Positions 11,859-23,480 are shown, numbered from the stretch's first letter. The stretch: DNA of 64,000 nucleotides from Gnetum montanum (GCA_015680685.1 MNCI01009276.1:98501-162500); one strand, 5' to 3'. Program-made: numbers and translations. The notes: a model not told the origin generated them from the letters alone.

Positions 11859-12681
11859 TGATGAGAAAGGGTAAAAAAAAGAAAGAGACAAAGGAAAGGA
11901 TAATCTAGAACAAAAGAGTGAAGATTACATGAAGCCAATGCTCTGTTTTTATTACTTTAAGTGTTACACATTATTCAATACTAAACCATCCTTTATATAG
12001 GCTTTACAATGCAACTGAATTATAGAAAATCCCCCCATGATCTCAAAACAAAAAAATAGAAAATCAAGGAACTAACAAACTACAAAGGACCTAGTCAAGA
12101 AGCTATTAATACAGCTATCAAGTTGAATCATTCTCCAACATGCAGGAGCCTGAGAGAAGCCCACCAATTGGGTGTAGAAAACGGCCTCTCCCACCAGCAC
12201 AACCATGGCTGCGTCTAGCATCTGCAACAACAATCCCCCAAGGGCCTTCTGAAAGATCATCGATGGCAGTTACCAACTCTGCCCACCATGGGATGCTTTT
12301 TCCACTCACCACCAGCTCATGCAGTTTTCTTTGTAGTAATCTTTGTTCTTGACATGACCCTGTCAGTGCCATTGAAGCAAAGCTTGAATGGGATCAGCAA
12401 AAACCATGAATGCAGGTGCCCATTTTTTTTGACTAAGTTGTAGATTTTGGATGTTATATTCCAAACTGTGATGGATGGATACTGCCATTGGAGCTCATGG
12501 AGGGATTTTGACTGTCTCTTGCCATTTTGCAGCATTTTTTCGTGCTTTTTCTGCAAAAATTACTTCTACCAGAGAGCTGAAAGTTTTGGCTTTGCACCCT
12601 TGCTGTCCAAAGTCAGTAATAGAAAATTTCTATTTCTGAGCCTGTGTCAGCTCCTACAACTTCTATGATAATGGTTGACAA
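11859..12681 (-). repeat. 5' LTR of copia element C1
   Basis: The LTR 3' end (minus strand CTTTCTCATCA) abuts the PBS. The 5' end is placed at 12681, where the minus strand begins TGTTGTCAACC, a plausible TG start; this end is inferred because no second LTR is available. A TATATAAAG box lies at about 11991-12000 on the minus strand. The stretch 12118-12372, open on the minus strand and relatively GC-rich, is part of this LTR and not a gene. Confidence 0.6.
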
Positions 12682-12835
12682 CAGCTTGGAGTTCAAACGT
12701 TATTCTCAGTGGCATGTTGTACGTTATGGACAGGCAATTGCATGCATTCATATGTCGACGTGGGTCGGCCTTGGGTTCTAAGAATTGATGTTGCTATTAT
12801 CAGCTTGGAGTTCAAATGTTATTCTTAGTGGCATG
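12682..12835. repeat. Direct repeat pair of 35 bp, 119 bp apart
   Basis: CAGCTTGGAGTTCAAACGTT at 12682 recurs as CAGCTTGGAGTTCAAATGTT at 12801. The two 35-bp copies differ only at two C/T positions. The first copy starts exactly at the inferred end of the copia LTR. The intervening 84 bp is relatively GC-rich and unassigned. Confidence 0.7.
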
Positions 12836-12983
12836 GCATGCTATACATTACAAAGAAATACAACCAAAACGCATGAATGGAAAGTAAGAAGTTGGTATAT
12901 GGTTCAGAAAAATCATGCATAGAGATGAAACGAGAAAGTCTGCAGAAGGGCTAACACCATACCTATCCTATACCTATCCATTG

Positions 12984-13086
12984 ATTCTTTGTTTTGTGTC
13001 TCAATTTTATTCTAATTTTGACTGAGGAGAATGGATTCATGTCGTAGTGTGAAATTAGAACAAAATTGAGATACAACACAAAGAAT
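12984..13086. repeat. Imperfect inverted repeat able to form a hairpin
   Basis: The arm 12984-13018 (ATTCTTTGTTTTGTGTCTCA...) is nearly the reverse complement of 13052-13086 (...ACAACACAAAGAAT), with about four mismatches over 35 bp and a 33-bp spacer. It lies just downstream of the ORF-X stop at 13124, so it could be a MITE-like foldback or a transcript-end hairpin. No target duplication was recognised. Confidence 0.7.
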
Positions 13087-13123
13087 GCGAAAGAAAATCC
13101 TATAGCTACAAAATTGGTGGAAC

Positions 13124-15889
13124 TCATGTAGTTCTTGGTGGCAGTGGCTTCTCCATGGGTGCCTTTCCCTTGTCTTGTGCTTCAGGTCTTGGGACTTGAT
13201 AGCGTTGAAGTATGTCCTGGAGTTTCTCCTCTTTGGTTCGGGGATCCTGTGCCATCCATGCTAATGTTTCGATGTTTGATGGAGTCGGCACCTTCCATGG
13301 GAAGGGTAGTTGTGGAATCATTTTATTTTCCTTCACATACCAAGCCGCAAACACCCGTCGTTCCTTCTCGTAGGCTTTGGCTTTGTCTTTGTATTCTTGG
13401 AAATATGCAAGGCATTGAGCCAAGTCTGTTGTGATACCTTTTTATCCCTAGTAGCTTGCTTTAACCACCTCAAGTTCATAATTTGCAACCTCTAATTTTT
13501 GCAATATCTTCTTGCGTTCTGCAAATTTTGTTTCATATTTGATGTAGGTGGTGGCTACCTGTTGCTCGAGCTCTATTCTCGAGTGCCCTACTATTAACAT
13601 GGCAAGGTTGGCATATCGTAGGTTTGCCAATTCCATGTATTCTATAACATCTTGGATCTGCAGGTCTCGGTTCTTAACTTCTGCCTGGTGGGCAAAAGCA
13701 TATGTGTCCAATATGGCCCTCTAGTTAGTGTGTTGAGCACTGATAGCATTGATGTAGGCCTTGGCCATATGGATCTCTTTCTCAATGATCTGTTTATACA
13801 TCCCCACCTAGTCCCAAAAGTTCTCCTTTAGCTTTTCATGTCGTTTAGCCTTGTTCTACCATGCGCTTATTTCGATAGCTGTCTTCTGATGGATGATGTA
13901 CACCTCCTCCATCGAGAGGGTTTGATTTTTCCTAGCTAAACGGTTCATGTCTTGGTTGACCCAGATGAGTTGTTCTCGTAACTGCTAAAAATGTTTTTCA
14001 AGAACATTCTTTTGCTTTTCCACAGAGGTCAACCAAAGGTTGTCAGCAACAAGCTGCTTGTTTTCCTCTTGTAAGGCCTTGAGTGCCTTGGTATGCACAT
14101 AAGTTTGCACTTGCGCTGTAGAGGCATCCCAAACAACCTTCTCTTTTTCTTTTTCCACCTTCTTATTCTCTGTCAATAGTTTGGTTAGTTGCTTAGTTTT
14201 GAAAGTGTCAAGTTGATTTATGAGAACAAATTACATAGGAACTTGCTATGTTGCTTGTAGCGCTACGAGCCTTTTTTGCAATTTTTGCACCTTTGCTTCA
14301 ACATGCTCGGCCCTCATCTCTATCAAGACTAGCTTCCCCTTGGTGGAAATGAGGTCTGATTGAATTACTATAACATCCTAAGGGATGTCAAATAAGGACG
14401 TCATTACCTATCCTATTTTTTTACAATCGATCAAGTACATCCTCATGTTTCGCAGGAGTCATTGAGGTTCCAGCCAGAGCTTGAGCATCTCATGATCTTG
14501 TAAGGTCTGCTGGTGGCACAACAGGTACATTGAATGATTACTTAATATGGTTTTTGACCACTTTTGTAGCTCCTACTACATCCTGGTGCTACATGATCAC
14601 CACTGTGGCCCCTTCACCAGTTTCTAGTTGCACTTGAAAAGATGTAGCATTCCCTGAGTTCTGTTGTGACCAAGTGCTCTCTTGTCCTCCTATGTGGATG
14701 GAAACTTTACCCCTTACATGATCCAAAGAAATCATGGGCTATATGGCATCATCAATGACATAGAAGAGATTTTCATCATTACAACTTTCGCAACTGACCA
14801 TCTCAGTGATGGCCCTGAAATGGCTTATCGACGGTTTGTAATCTTGCGGTGGCGGTGGTTGATCCTGGCCTATGCTAGGCACTACTTCTTGTTGTTGGCT
14901 GGGTCCTACAAGTTGAGTTGCAGTTGGCCCTACCATTTATTATTTTTCTTATTCCAGTCCCAACGTCTAACCGGTGATTTTTCTTGTAGTTGGTGGCTTT
15001 AGCAGTTCATCGGATGAAGCATTTTGGGCTTTTTAAAGGACATCATTGGTATATCCTTTGATGCCAGCACATCTGCATAGCTTCCTGATAAGACAAGGGA
15101 AGGATAATGCAAGCTTCCCTATCTTCTGTTCTTCAAACCGCCTCTAGATCTCTGTAAAATATAGATGAGGCAGGTTAGCATTAACCTTTCCCATCAACAC
15201 TGCACATCCTCTTGCTGCATATGTTGAAATTATTTTTAAGCCCTTCATGGGAAAGAGATGATAAGTTCCTATTTTGAAATAGATCCTCTCTTCCGTCATC
15301 AACTCTCCAAACATCTTATCCTCCTTGCCATATGCCCTTTCCAACCAAACTCGTCATGCATTAGGGTTTGAACAGGTAGAAAACTGAGCAACCTTTGGCC
15401 CTATATTTGGAAGGTTTAATACTTCTGAAATGGACTGGATAGAGAAATTGATTATCACACCACAAATGTTAACCGTGGTGCCTTGTTCTCTATTGTGCCA
15501 AAATTGGTATGTTTCCCCTAAGTAGTAGGAACTGCTTTCAGAGAGGATAGGCCATAATGGGGACCCTTTGAGGTGGTCCCTAACAGCCTCTGGAGAAACT
15601 CTATAAAAGATTCAAAATTTAATTCCACAATCACCACAGTGAATATGAACCTTTCATGGATAGCCTAAACACAATCCTGGGGCAATGTGAGATGTTGTCC
15701 CTATTCAGGTGCTACCGCAGCTCCTCCTTTTTCCTATCTTGATTGTACAATAGCAACGTCCTCTTACTGGATGCTAAATGATTGTCTCTCCTACTCTGCA
15801 TCCTATCTGATAGGAACTTGTCCACCTCTCCTAGGTCGTTTACTCCCACCTTGAGTAGGACCTTCCTGTTGTCCACATTTCAGGGCCAT
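13124..15889 (-). pseudogene. ORF-X copy 1: plant-transposon-domain / coiled-coil protein (degenerate)
   Basis: Read on the minus strand from ATG at 15889 to TGA at 13126-13124, this is about 920 codons with several stops and two frameshifts. After a basic N-terminus (GGSKRPRRGG) comes a globular part: SPLWPILSES, YYLGETYQFWHNREQG, TVNICGVIINFSIQSI, EVLNLPNIGP, then YHLFPMKGLKIISTYAARG and LSFLCLIRKLCRCAGI. This order resembles the 'putative plant transposon protein' domain found in Athila-like ORFs (by eye, not searched). The C-terminal 500 residues are Glu/Lys/Gln-rich coiled coil (EYMELANLRYANLAML, ELEQQVATTYIKYETKF, QKLEVANYELEVVK), ending FAAWYVKEN...PQLPFPWKVPTP and APMEKPLPPRTT. A second copy lies at 28220-31115. 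Function unknown. Confidence 0.7.
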
Positions 15890-15918
15890 CTATAATCACA
15901 CGGGACCCATCATTAGTA
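15887..15918 (-). promoter_or_regulatory. Possible branch point and 3' splice site upstream of ORF-X copy 1
   Basis: On the minus strand TACTAAT (15918-15912) is followed 22 nt later by TTATAG immediately before the ATG (ATGGC). The second ORF-X copy has the same arrangement with a 23-nt gap. This is only a pattern match; no donor site has been assigned. Confidence 0.35.
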
Positions 15919-17600
15919 AGGTTGTTACCAAGGTTAGGTTAGACCTTACTGCTTACCTTAATGAATTTGTTTTATCTTTGAGTGATGTTTCCCAAAAGAT
16001 TATAATATTTAATCCTCTTTGCTTAGGTGGTTTCCAAATCTAGTTTCCCGGTATAACTAAGGGGATGAAATTATTTTTGGCACATTTATCCTTAATGTTA
16101 TAAAAAATTACCCTTGATAATGTCCTTTGCGAGATGAAAAATTCCAAAAAAGTTGTGTGCTATTCAACGTGTGCCCCTCCCCCACGACTAAGCTGAATGC
16201 TCTAGGTTTAAGTAGGTTTAGACAGAATGAACATTGGAGGGCCAGCGAGCAAGATATAGGTATGAATGCAAGGGATGTGCAATTGAAAGTCGTAGAGAGA
16301 AATTTGAAAAACTCCCCCATGTGAATAGCGGAAAATGATGGCAAGTGGTGCNTGCGGCCTATCGATGTTAAGGCACTAGGGAATATACCGAATTTTGAAG
16401 ATGTTTCTGAAATGAATGATGGAAACTAAGGACATGTGGATAGGTGTTAAAGGGTTCTAGGGTAATTTAACTAGTTATGAAGGCATGAATAATTATGTAT
16501 GGGTGGAATTGATGAATAAGGGCCTCAGGTGGTAAGGGAGAGAAAAAGGCCATGTGATGGTTCATAGGAACGTTGGAATTCGGAGGGATAGTAATAAGGG
16601 AAAGGATATCATTGAAAATATGCTGAGGGTAATAGATGGTCTATGTGGAAGATGCATTATGAGTGCAAATTACAAACAATTACGCAAGTGGATTTTCCCC
16701 AAAGCAGATTCCAACCTATAATGCCCTTGTGTAACCACACTTAAAAGTGTTCGTGGGCACTCGAAGGGTTAAATGTAATCCACATTGGTTCAACAAAACA
16801 CACACATGTAAGTATCACCAGAATGAAGTTAAAATTCTATGCTACACAAGACACAAGTTACAATTACATGAACAGTGAGGTGAGATGGGGTATAGAAGGG
16901 ATTGTAGAGATTGGGACATGAAGAAGCTGACCCAGGGCACAATGAATCTTGTGTGTAGAGCATGATTAATGTGTCATTAGCCCGTCGTTCTAAGATCAGG
17001 ACCAAATCCATTCTTCTGATTAGTGACATCGCATTGTTTCATCCCATAATGAGTGACTATGAGAGTACTATAACAACAAGGTGTACGATCACTTGGCATT
17101 TTGTTCACGAGAGGAGTGATTTTTGCTTTGTGGCACTTTCTTTGTTTTGTTGTTGTTTTTTGATTGCTGAATCCAGAGAAGCTGCCAACCTTCAGGCATG
17201 GGTGCATGTCTTTCTAGTGGGACCCCCTAAAACAACATTGGATTTTTGAGTGCCTTTGATTACTCTTACTCCCATTTTGCTTTAGATCTACAAGGATCTT
17301 AGTACAACCACATTTCGTGATAACTCATAGATGTCACCAAAGAGAATCCACAAGTCCCCTAGATGTCACACCCTAATCATTCCCTCTTGGTCCATCCTTC
17401 TTCATTTTGGGTACAATGAACAAAAAAATTAATTTTAAGTTTTAAGAATTTCAAGAATATCACTGTACCCTCGAACAGAACCTCTTATTGTAAAATGGAT
17501 GAGTGGGTGTAATGGGCTCACTATCCAAATAATTGATTGCTCGAGACTCAATAATATAGAACACACCTCAACCAATGAGCCACATGAGTGTTTTATTCAT
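15890..17600. other. Unassigned 1.7-kb spacer between ORF-X copy 1 and G3
   Basis: No domain recognised. The first part (15890-15925) matches the segment just upstream of ORF-X copy 2 and holds an acceptor-like ATTATAG and a TACTAAT-like string on the minus strand. Short open frames near 16108-16344, 16962-17249 and others carry no familiar motif. There is one ambiguous base (n) at 16352, so a local assembly problem is possible. Confidence 0.5.
16352..16352. other. Ambiguous base (n)
   Basis: The only non-ACGT base in the window, within GTGCNTGCGG. It marks low read quality or a collapsed repeat rather than biology. Confidence 0.95.
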
Positions 17601-17710
17601 AGATGAGATTACTTATAAAAAGATAAAAAGACAAAAAGATAAAATAAGAAATTGAAAAATGAAAAACTGGAAAACAAAAAATTGTAAAATTAAAGAAAAT
17701 GAAAAATATT
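17600..17710 (-). other. T-rich tract (minus strand) of G3 3' region
   Basis: On the minus strand this is a run of TTTTT(A/G)TTTTC-like repeats. A similar T-rich tract follows integrase in G6 (45040-45180) and lies in the G5 3' region (32940-33130). In G3 it follows gag almost directly, suggesting that protease, RT and integrase are absent from this copy. Confidence 0.5.
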
Positions 17711-17761
17711 TATTAATCCTACTTATTATTAGAATAGGGGATATCCCCCATAACTAAATGG

Positions 17762-19720
17762 TCAAGCATGATGAGGATTAATAAATGAAAGATGAGGATC
17801 CTTGTATGTTGGAAATATCAAAACTTGGTCATACTTACCCCATTGGGGTTCACACACCTGATTATAGTAAGCATAGTGGGGCAATTTATAAGACGTGGTT
17901 CCCAGGTAAAGAGTTGACCCACTATGATACTTGAGACCGTAAGATGGTATGCAAGGATCGAGATGTCTCTCTCCATGGTTGTATTCATTGGGCCATATGG
18001 TTGTTGGAGTGTTAATTGGTGGCCTTGATGAAGTGACATGAGACGTTGGGTTCGAAGAGAAGGATGCACCACAGTGTTGGACTTGTGCTGAGTTGGAGAA
18101 TGCAGTGGCCTTTGAACTATGTTGTCCCTTCCTACGGTCATGTCGAAAGGAGGGATGCCTTTGATGTTGAGGAGGTCTTTCACTACTATTAGCAACAGTA
18201 GTACAAGTAACATTTATGGATGGTTGTTGTGGTGCAGACACTTCAGGAATAGTTGGTGGAAATGTAGAAGGAGGGAAAGGATGAGAATGTTGAAATTTAG
18301 GAGAAGTGTAAGGTATACAAGGCGGTGGTTGTGTTGAGGACATGGGCTAATAGTACAAAGGAGAATGATAATGCAGTGAGATAGAGTATGTTGACCTTGT
18401 AGGGAAAACATGATGTTGGACTAGATACGCATTTAAATTTGGATGATCTAAAGGGTGTCTCCAGTTTAGGAATGGCTTCCCCCACAACTGGGATTGTTTC
18501 CATTGTGATCTAACACAATATCTCTATATGAACTCTAGGTGTAACGTGCTTCCCAATGCTCATATAAATGTAACAAGATTGGGCATTGGCCCTTGGGGTG
18601 ATCGTACAGACAAATGTTGCATTCATACGTATGATTGGTAGTTGAGCTCTTATTTTCTTCACCCCTTCTTTCTGATTGTCTAATGATATTTTTTACTGCT
18701 TCTTGGGTTGTCAAAACTCTATCTTCAATAATATTGATATATTCTCCACACTTTTCATGCATCCATTCCAACATCTTATTAATCTTTTCCTCAACTTCCT
18801 CTAGTGATTGTTGTATTGTCAAAGATGGTTCTTCCTCCTTGAGATAGGTTGATTTGTCCTTTTTGTGATTATGGACCTCTCTTAAGTTGAGATTTTGGTC
18901 CTATTGATGTTTTTCAACACTCTCCCATCTAGCCATTTCTCCTTCTTCTTTTGCTACCCACTTAATAAGCTCCTGGAATTGATGGGTTCATAGTTTGTAT
19001 AGTTGACCTTAGGCATACATCCCTAGGGTTTCTTTTGTTTCATCACAAAGCCCATCAATGATATGGTACATTAGCCTTTCCTCAGAGAACTCATGGCCTG
19101 GACAGTTGTTTAACAGTGCATAATATCTTTCTAAGGCCATGTCCAAGGGTTCAAGTTGTGCTTGTTCCCACTCTTGGATTTGTTTCCTCAAGGTTGACAT
19201 TCTTGTGTAGGTTTGATATCTTTCGTTAAAGAGTTCTACCATTGTTGGCCAACGTTGTATTGAATTGGATTTTAATGATCTATACCATACTTTTGCTTGG
19301 CCAAGGAGTGTCATAGGAAAGAGCTTGATTTTTTTCTAACTGGTATCAATGTTGTTCCATGCACAGGCATCGTAGAAGCCTTGTAAATGTTGTTGCGAAT
19401 CTAAGTCATAGCCTCCTGAGAAATTGAGAAAGTTGTTTAAATTGAGCCTAGGTAGGCGGATCTCTTTATGATGCCTACAGGAGATTCGAACAACCTCTTG
19501 TATTTGCGTTAGGCTTGTAGTGGCTAGTAGTGGTTCATTGTCATCGAGTAAGTTATGATTTCATGTGTTTGGGACAATGTTGCCTTCATTTATGTTTATA
19601 AGAAATCCCCACTTTGGATTGTGTACTCCAATCTTCATTGTCATATAATTCGTTGGTTCTCCAATGAATTGCCTCACTAGATATGGCATTATCGTAGTCT
19701 TGTAGGAGAGGCATGGTTGT
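17762..19720 (-). pseudogene. gag: Gag of gypsy element G3, relatively well preserved
   Basis: Minus-strand gag with few stops. The capsid-like retrotransposon-gag domain spans about 19009-19490 (LNNFLNFSGGYD, LQGFYDACAWNN, LGQAKVWYRSL, MVELFNERYQTYTRM, HIIDGL). A Glu-rich coiled-coil-like segment (LEEVEEKINKMLEWMHEK) and the knuckle C-N-I-C-L-Y-D-H-P-K-G-Q-C follow at 18535-18822. The C-terminal Ser/Pro/His-rich tail (17762-18343, 193 codons open) contains YTSPKFQHSHPFPPSTFPP. It lacks the His/Asp-rich N-terminal extension seen in G2 and G6, so it belongs to a diverged subfamily. No protease motif follows; a T-rich tract comes instead. Confidence 0.75.
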
Positions 19721-19836
19721 GCAATTGTGTGTGAATTTATATGTGAATTTTTGTAATTATTTCTTCCTAAAAGATATATCATTAATCTGTATACAGTGAC
19801 CTTGTATGATATAACTAATCTAGATAACTAGCATTG

Positions 19837-19854
19837 TTCTCAGTAATGGCGCCA
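19837..19854 (-). other. Primer-binding site of G3 (degraded tRNA-Asp type)
   Basis: On the minus strand it reads TGGCGCCATTACTGAGAA; the first ten bases match the family PBS and the rest has decayed. It lies one base from the LTR end and assigns the LTR at 19856-20744 to an element whose body is to the left. Confidence 0.65.
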
Positions 19855-19855
19855 A

Positions 19856-20101
19856 TGATGAGTGGTGAGGTACCCCTACACGTAACCATATGACTATGAG
19901 TGTTTTACACATGATCCAGTTGAACTCTGCAGACCAACTAGTTGGGGTATCTAGACAGTTACTCGTAGATCACAGTTCACTGTCTTCCCACCTGGACTAG
20001 TATTAGCTTTTTCATGTATGGTTTAGTCTAGAGTGAGGTGTATGATGTGTTCCTATACTAATACTACTCTTGGGGCTAATGGAAAATAATATCAACTAAA
20101 C

Positions 20102-20167
<66 letters not shown>

Positions 20168-20744
20168 TAAGCTAGCCTAAGTGTGATGAAAATCCATTCC
20201 TTAATCATCCATATACATCTTGGACCTTGTGCATGACTACCACTGGGATTACCAAGCGCATGGCCTAAGTACGCTACTGGGTTACCAAGTAGTCACACTT
20301 GAATGCTTGTGATTAAGTCGTACTCATTCCGTGTTACTAGGAGATAAGGGTAGAGAGATATTAACTAGGAAAGTAGTAAATAATCATTAAATAAATAAAT
20401 AATTAAGTTAAGTGGATGCTGTAATGATGAAGTAATCTCGATCTTTATTGTCGGTCATGTGCATGTCCAAGTACGTCACACTCGAATAAGGATGTCGTAC
20501 AATTACAACCACCACACTGCAAGCATGCACTGGGAGAAAAGGGTTGAGAGGAAAAATTACTAAAAACTTATTGAAAACTTAAACTTAATAACTATAAAAA
20601 TTTCCTACCAGATCTGTCTACCTCTTATTTATAGATGAGGAGACAAGCCGTGATATCGCGTACGCGATATCGCGTCTAGGCTACGATATTGCATATGCGA
20701 TATCATGACTACGATATTGCAGCTAACAAAATGATAACTCATCA
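19856..20744 (-). repeat. LTR at the G3/G4 boundary, GATATC-type U3
   Basis: It begins TGATGAGTGGTGAGG at the left and ends AACTCATCA at the right. U3 (about 20640-20730) has GATATCGCGTACGCGATATCGCG-like palindromes, and TTATTTATAG near 20626 is the reverse of the TATA box. It is the 5' LTR of G3 by its PBS. The right flank carries GTGGGGGATATGG on the minus strand, resembling a polypurine tract, so it may also serve as the 3' LTR of G4. Alternatively G3 inserted into G4. Confidence 0.8.
20105..20165. repeat. (GA)n microsatellite of about 30 units inside an LTR
   Basis: An uninterrupted run of GA dinucleotides covers 61 bp within the LTR. Sister LTRs have only a short purine tract (AGGAGGAAAAGGG) at the same place, so the run is an expansion specific to this copy. 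Confidence 0.95.
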
Positions 20745-20759
20745 GATGACCATATCCCC

Positions 20760-22060
20760 CACAATTGAGTTGGAAGAATGAGATTCAAAATATTGAGCGT
20801 GGTTGCCCATCCATTGAGGTATTTGTTGGATTGGCTGGCTTGGGCTTATGGAAAGGTTTTATCTATTGGATGTTGGCCAATTGCTTTTTTTTTTGGGCTT
20901 TCAAGTTTTTATATGATCATGGCCCCTAGAAGGAAAGACTTCATCAATTATATAAGGCCCCTCCCACAATGTTTGGAATTTGGTTTTTTGAGGTACATGT
21001 GTGGGATTCTAATAGAGAACCTTATCTTCCAATTGAAATTGTACTTTCCATATTCGAAGATCATGATATTCTTTATTAAATGCCTTATGCACTTCATCCA
21101 AAGACAGGGCTACCAATCAATTTTTGTATAGCACATTTAGGTTGATTAGTGTTTCTTTTTATGTTAGACTTAGGTCAAGATCCAAGTCACAGGTTGTTGA
21201 GAGTGTATGGAGATTGGATTGAATTGGGAATGTTGGAAGTTTTTTGTACACTAGCTCATAGGGAGAGTAGCCAATAGGGAGTTTCCATGTTGAATGGTTG
21301 GCCCAAAGGACATCATTGAGTTTTTTGCTCCAATATCTCCTATATTTGCTAATAGTTCTTGTTAGAATCTTTGTGATCTCCTTGTTAGTCACCTCTGCTT
21401 GACCCTTGGCTTGGGGGTGATAGGGTGTTAATTTATGTTCAACCCCCAAGCATTACACGAGTTTTCAAAAAGTGGCACTTGTAAAATGGGTTCCATTGTC
21501 AGAAACTAGTGCATGTGGCATCCAAAAACTATTTACAACATTTTGTTATACAAATTGAGCATCAGTGAATGATGTACAGTTGGTGACAGCTACTGCTTCT
21601 ACCCATGTTGTACAGTAATCAATGGTGACAATCATATATGCCTTCCCATTGAACATGGGTGTGATGGAGCCTATGAAATGTATGTCCCATATATTAAAGG
21701 CTTCTAGTGGTTGAATACACTATTGAGGATCCTTTATTTACGTAGTCATCCCACCATCTTGTTGAGAGCATTCATAGGATTGGACAAATTGGTGGGCATC
21801 CCTAAAGATTATGGGCCAATAGTATCTTGCCATTAGGATTTTTATGGCTGTGCATCTCCTAGCATAATGGTCCCCATAAGGACCTTCATGAGCATCTTAG
21901 AGAATTCACAATTGATCTACATCAGGTACACACCAAAAAGCTAGGTCATTAGCACACACTGTGTAAAGATATTCATTGATTTCCATGAAGTGCTTAGTCT
22001 GATGAAGAAACTAATGTTTCTTCTTATGGTCCAGATCTTGTGGCATCTCTTGAGTGAGAA
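20760..22060 (-). pseudogene. Degenerate integrase of gypsy element G4
   Basis: Integrase inserts element cDNA. On the minus strand the catalytic core reads ...NIWDIHFIGSITPMFN (first catalytic Asp changed to His, about 21660-21700), VSDNGTHFTSATF (about 21475-21515, second Asp kept) and YHPQAKGQAEVTNKEI (about 21380-21425, Glu kept). The conserved [17 protein letters not shown] follows near 21260. The C-terminal portion is recognisable down to about 20790 (SISPSQPIQQIPQWMGNH). Frameshifts and stops are frequent. It is downstream of RNase H; the 2-3 kb 3' region seen in G5 and G6 is missing and an LTR follows directly. Confidence 0.8.
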
Positions 22061-22139
22061 GATAAGTGAGGATGCCATCATACCATCTTGGCTATATAGG
22101 CATTTGTTCATTTATTGTTACACCAAAGAGGAGTTCATC

Positions 22140-23480
22140 AAAAAACTAATCAGAGAGTAGACTCTTCTCCTCTTTGTTATCCCATCATAACCAAGACAAG
22201 TGTTCAACAATCATATTCTCAGTCCCCTTTTGATCTACCGCTGTAAGATTGAATTCTTTCAAGATCACCAACCATCATATGACATGGGGGCTTATCATTG
22301 GCTTGTTCATGAGGAAGTGGATGGCATTGTGATTAGTGTGCACAAAAACTTTATATTCAAACACATAGTGCTTGAACTTTTGTAGAGCATATATGACCTC
22401 CATCAGTTCTTTTTCCATGATGGTGTAATTCAGTTGTGCACCCACAATGCTTTGACTTATGCAGTAAATATAATATGAATATTTCTTATCACCCAATTGC
22501 ATAAGCACAGCTTCCAAGGCATAGTTAGATGCATCCATCATGATATGGAATGGTCTAGACTAGTTATGTGCTTGTAGAATTAAAGTCTCTATGAGATTTT
22601 TTTTAGGCTCTCATATGATTTTCACATTCTTTAGTCTAGATGAAGGAAGCATCTTTCTTTATTAGCTTTACCATTAGTTTCACGATCTTAGAGAAATTAT
22701 CTATAAATCACCAGTAGTAATAAGTGTATCCAAGGAATGATCAAATATCTTTGATAGTTTTTAGTTAATAAGTGATTCCTTAGATGACCCTTATCTTTTT
22801 GAGGTCTATCTTAATCCCTTCCTATGAAACTCAGTGCCCCAATAAAATGCCCTCTTGAATCATGAGATGGCTCTTTTACCAATTGAGCTTCAGATTTATC
22901 TCCATACATATTTTTAGTACTTTCTCAATGTGGTCCAAGCCTTGCTTGAATGTAGCATCATAAGTGAAGAAGTCATCCATGAAGACTTCCACTCCACTAC
23001 CTATCTGCTGCTAAAAAATACTTAAGACTAGGTGTTGGAAAGTGGAAAGGGCATTACATAGACCAAAAGGCATCTTGTGATATGCAAAGGTTCCCCAAGG
23101 ACTTGTGAATGTTGTTTTGGCCTGATCTTTTGGTGCAATCTAGATTTGGTTATATCCACTATAACAATCCAAAAAACTGGAATAGTAATGCCTGGATATG
23201 ATTTCCAACACTTGATCAATGAATGGTAATGAAAAATGATCTTTGAATGTTACCATGTTTAATAGCTTGAAGTCTATAAAAACCTGGCATTTGTCTCCTC
23301 TCTTTGGCACTATCACAAGTGGGTTGACCTACTCACTATCCACAATGGGGTAGATGAACCTTGCCTTAAGGATTTGTTTAATTTCCTCTTTAACAATTTT
23401 CTTTTATTTTGGATTCAACCATCATTGTGGTTGGCTTCTTGGCTTCATGGACAAATTAGTGTAAATGCAATGCTAGTATA
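22140..23480 (-). pseudogene. Degenerate RT and RNase H of G4
   Basis: Minus-strand gypsy RT. The catalytic F-M-D-D codons lie at about 22972-22986, and the PFGLCNA and KKRGDKCQV-like (normally KGGKW) blocks can be traced from 23060 to 23310. RNase H at about 22275-22541 reads MMDASNYALEAVL, KELMEVIYAL and HTNHNAIHFLMNKP; the last Asp of the active site is Asn here. Stops and frameshifts break it. It lies between protease (23900-24380) and integrase (below 22060), in normal gypsy order. Confidence 0.8.

Noticed and set aside
12118-12372. 84-codon open frame in a GC-richer patch, possible small gene
   Set aside because: It lies inside the copia C1 LTR and has no recognisable motif; the opposite strand is also open, as expected for chance in GC-richer DNA.
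17762-18343. 193-codon open frame, a candidate Pro/Ser/His-rich host protein
   Set aside because: It is collinear with the gag C-terminal linker of G3, downstream of the zinc knuckle, in the element's orientation.
20745-20765. Definite polypurine tract of G4
   Set aside because: The GGGGG string lies 8 bp from the LTR rather than directly beside it as in G5 and G6, and the preceding 3' region is missing, so it was not called as a feature.
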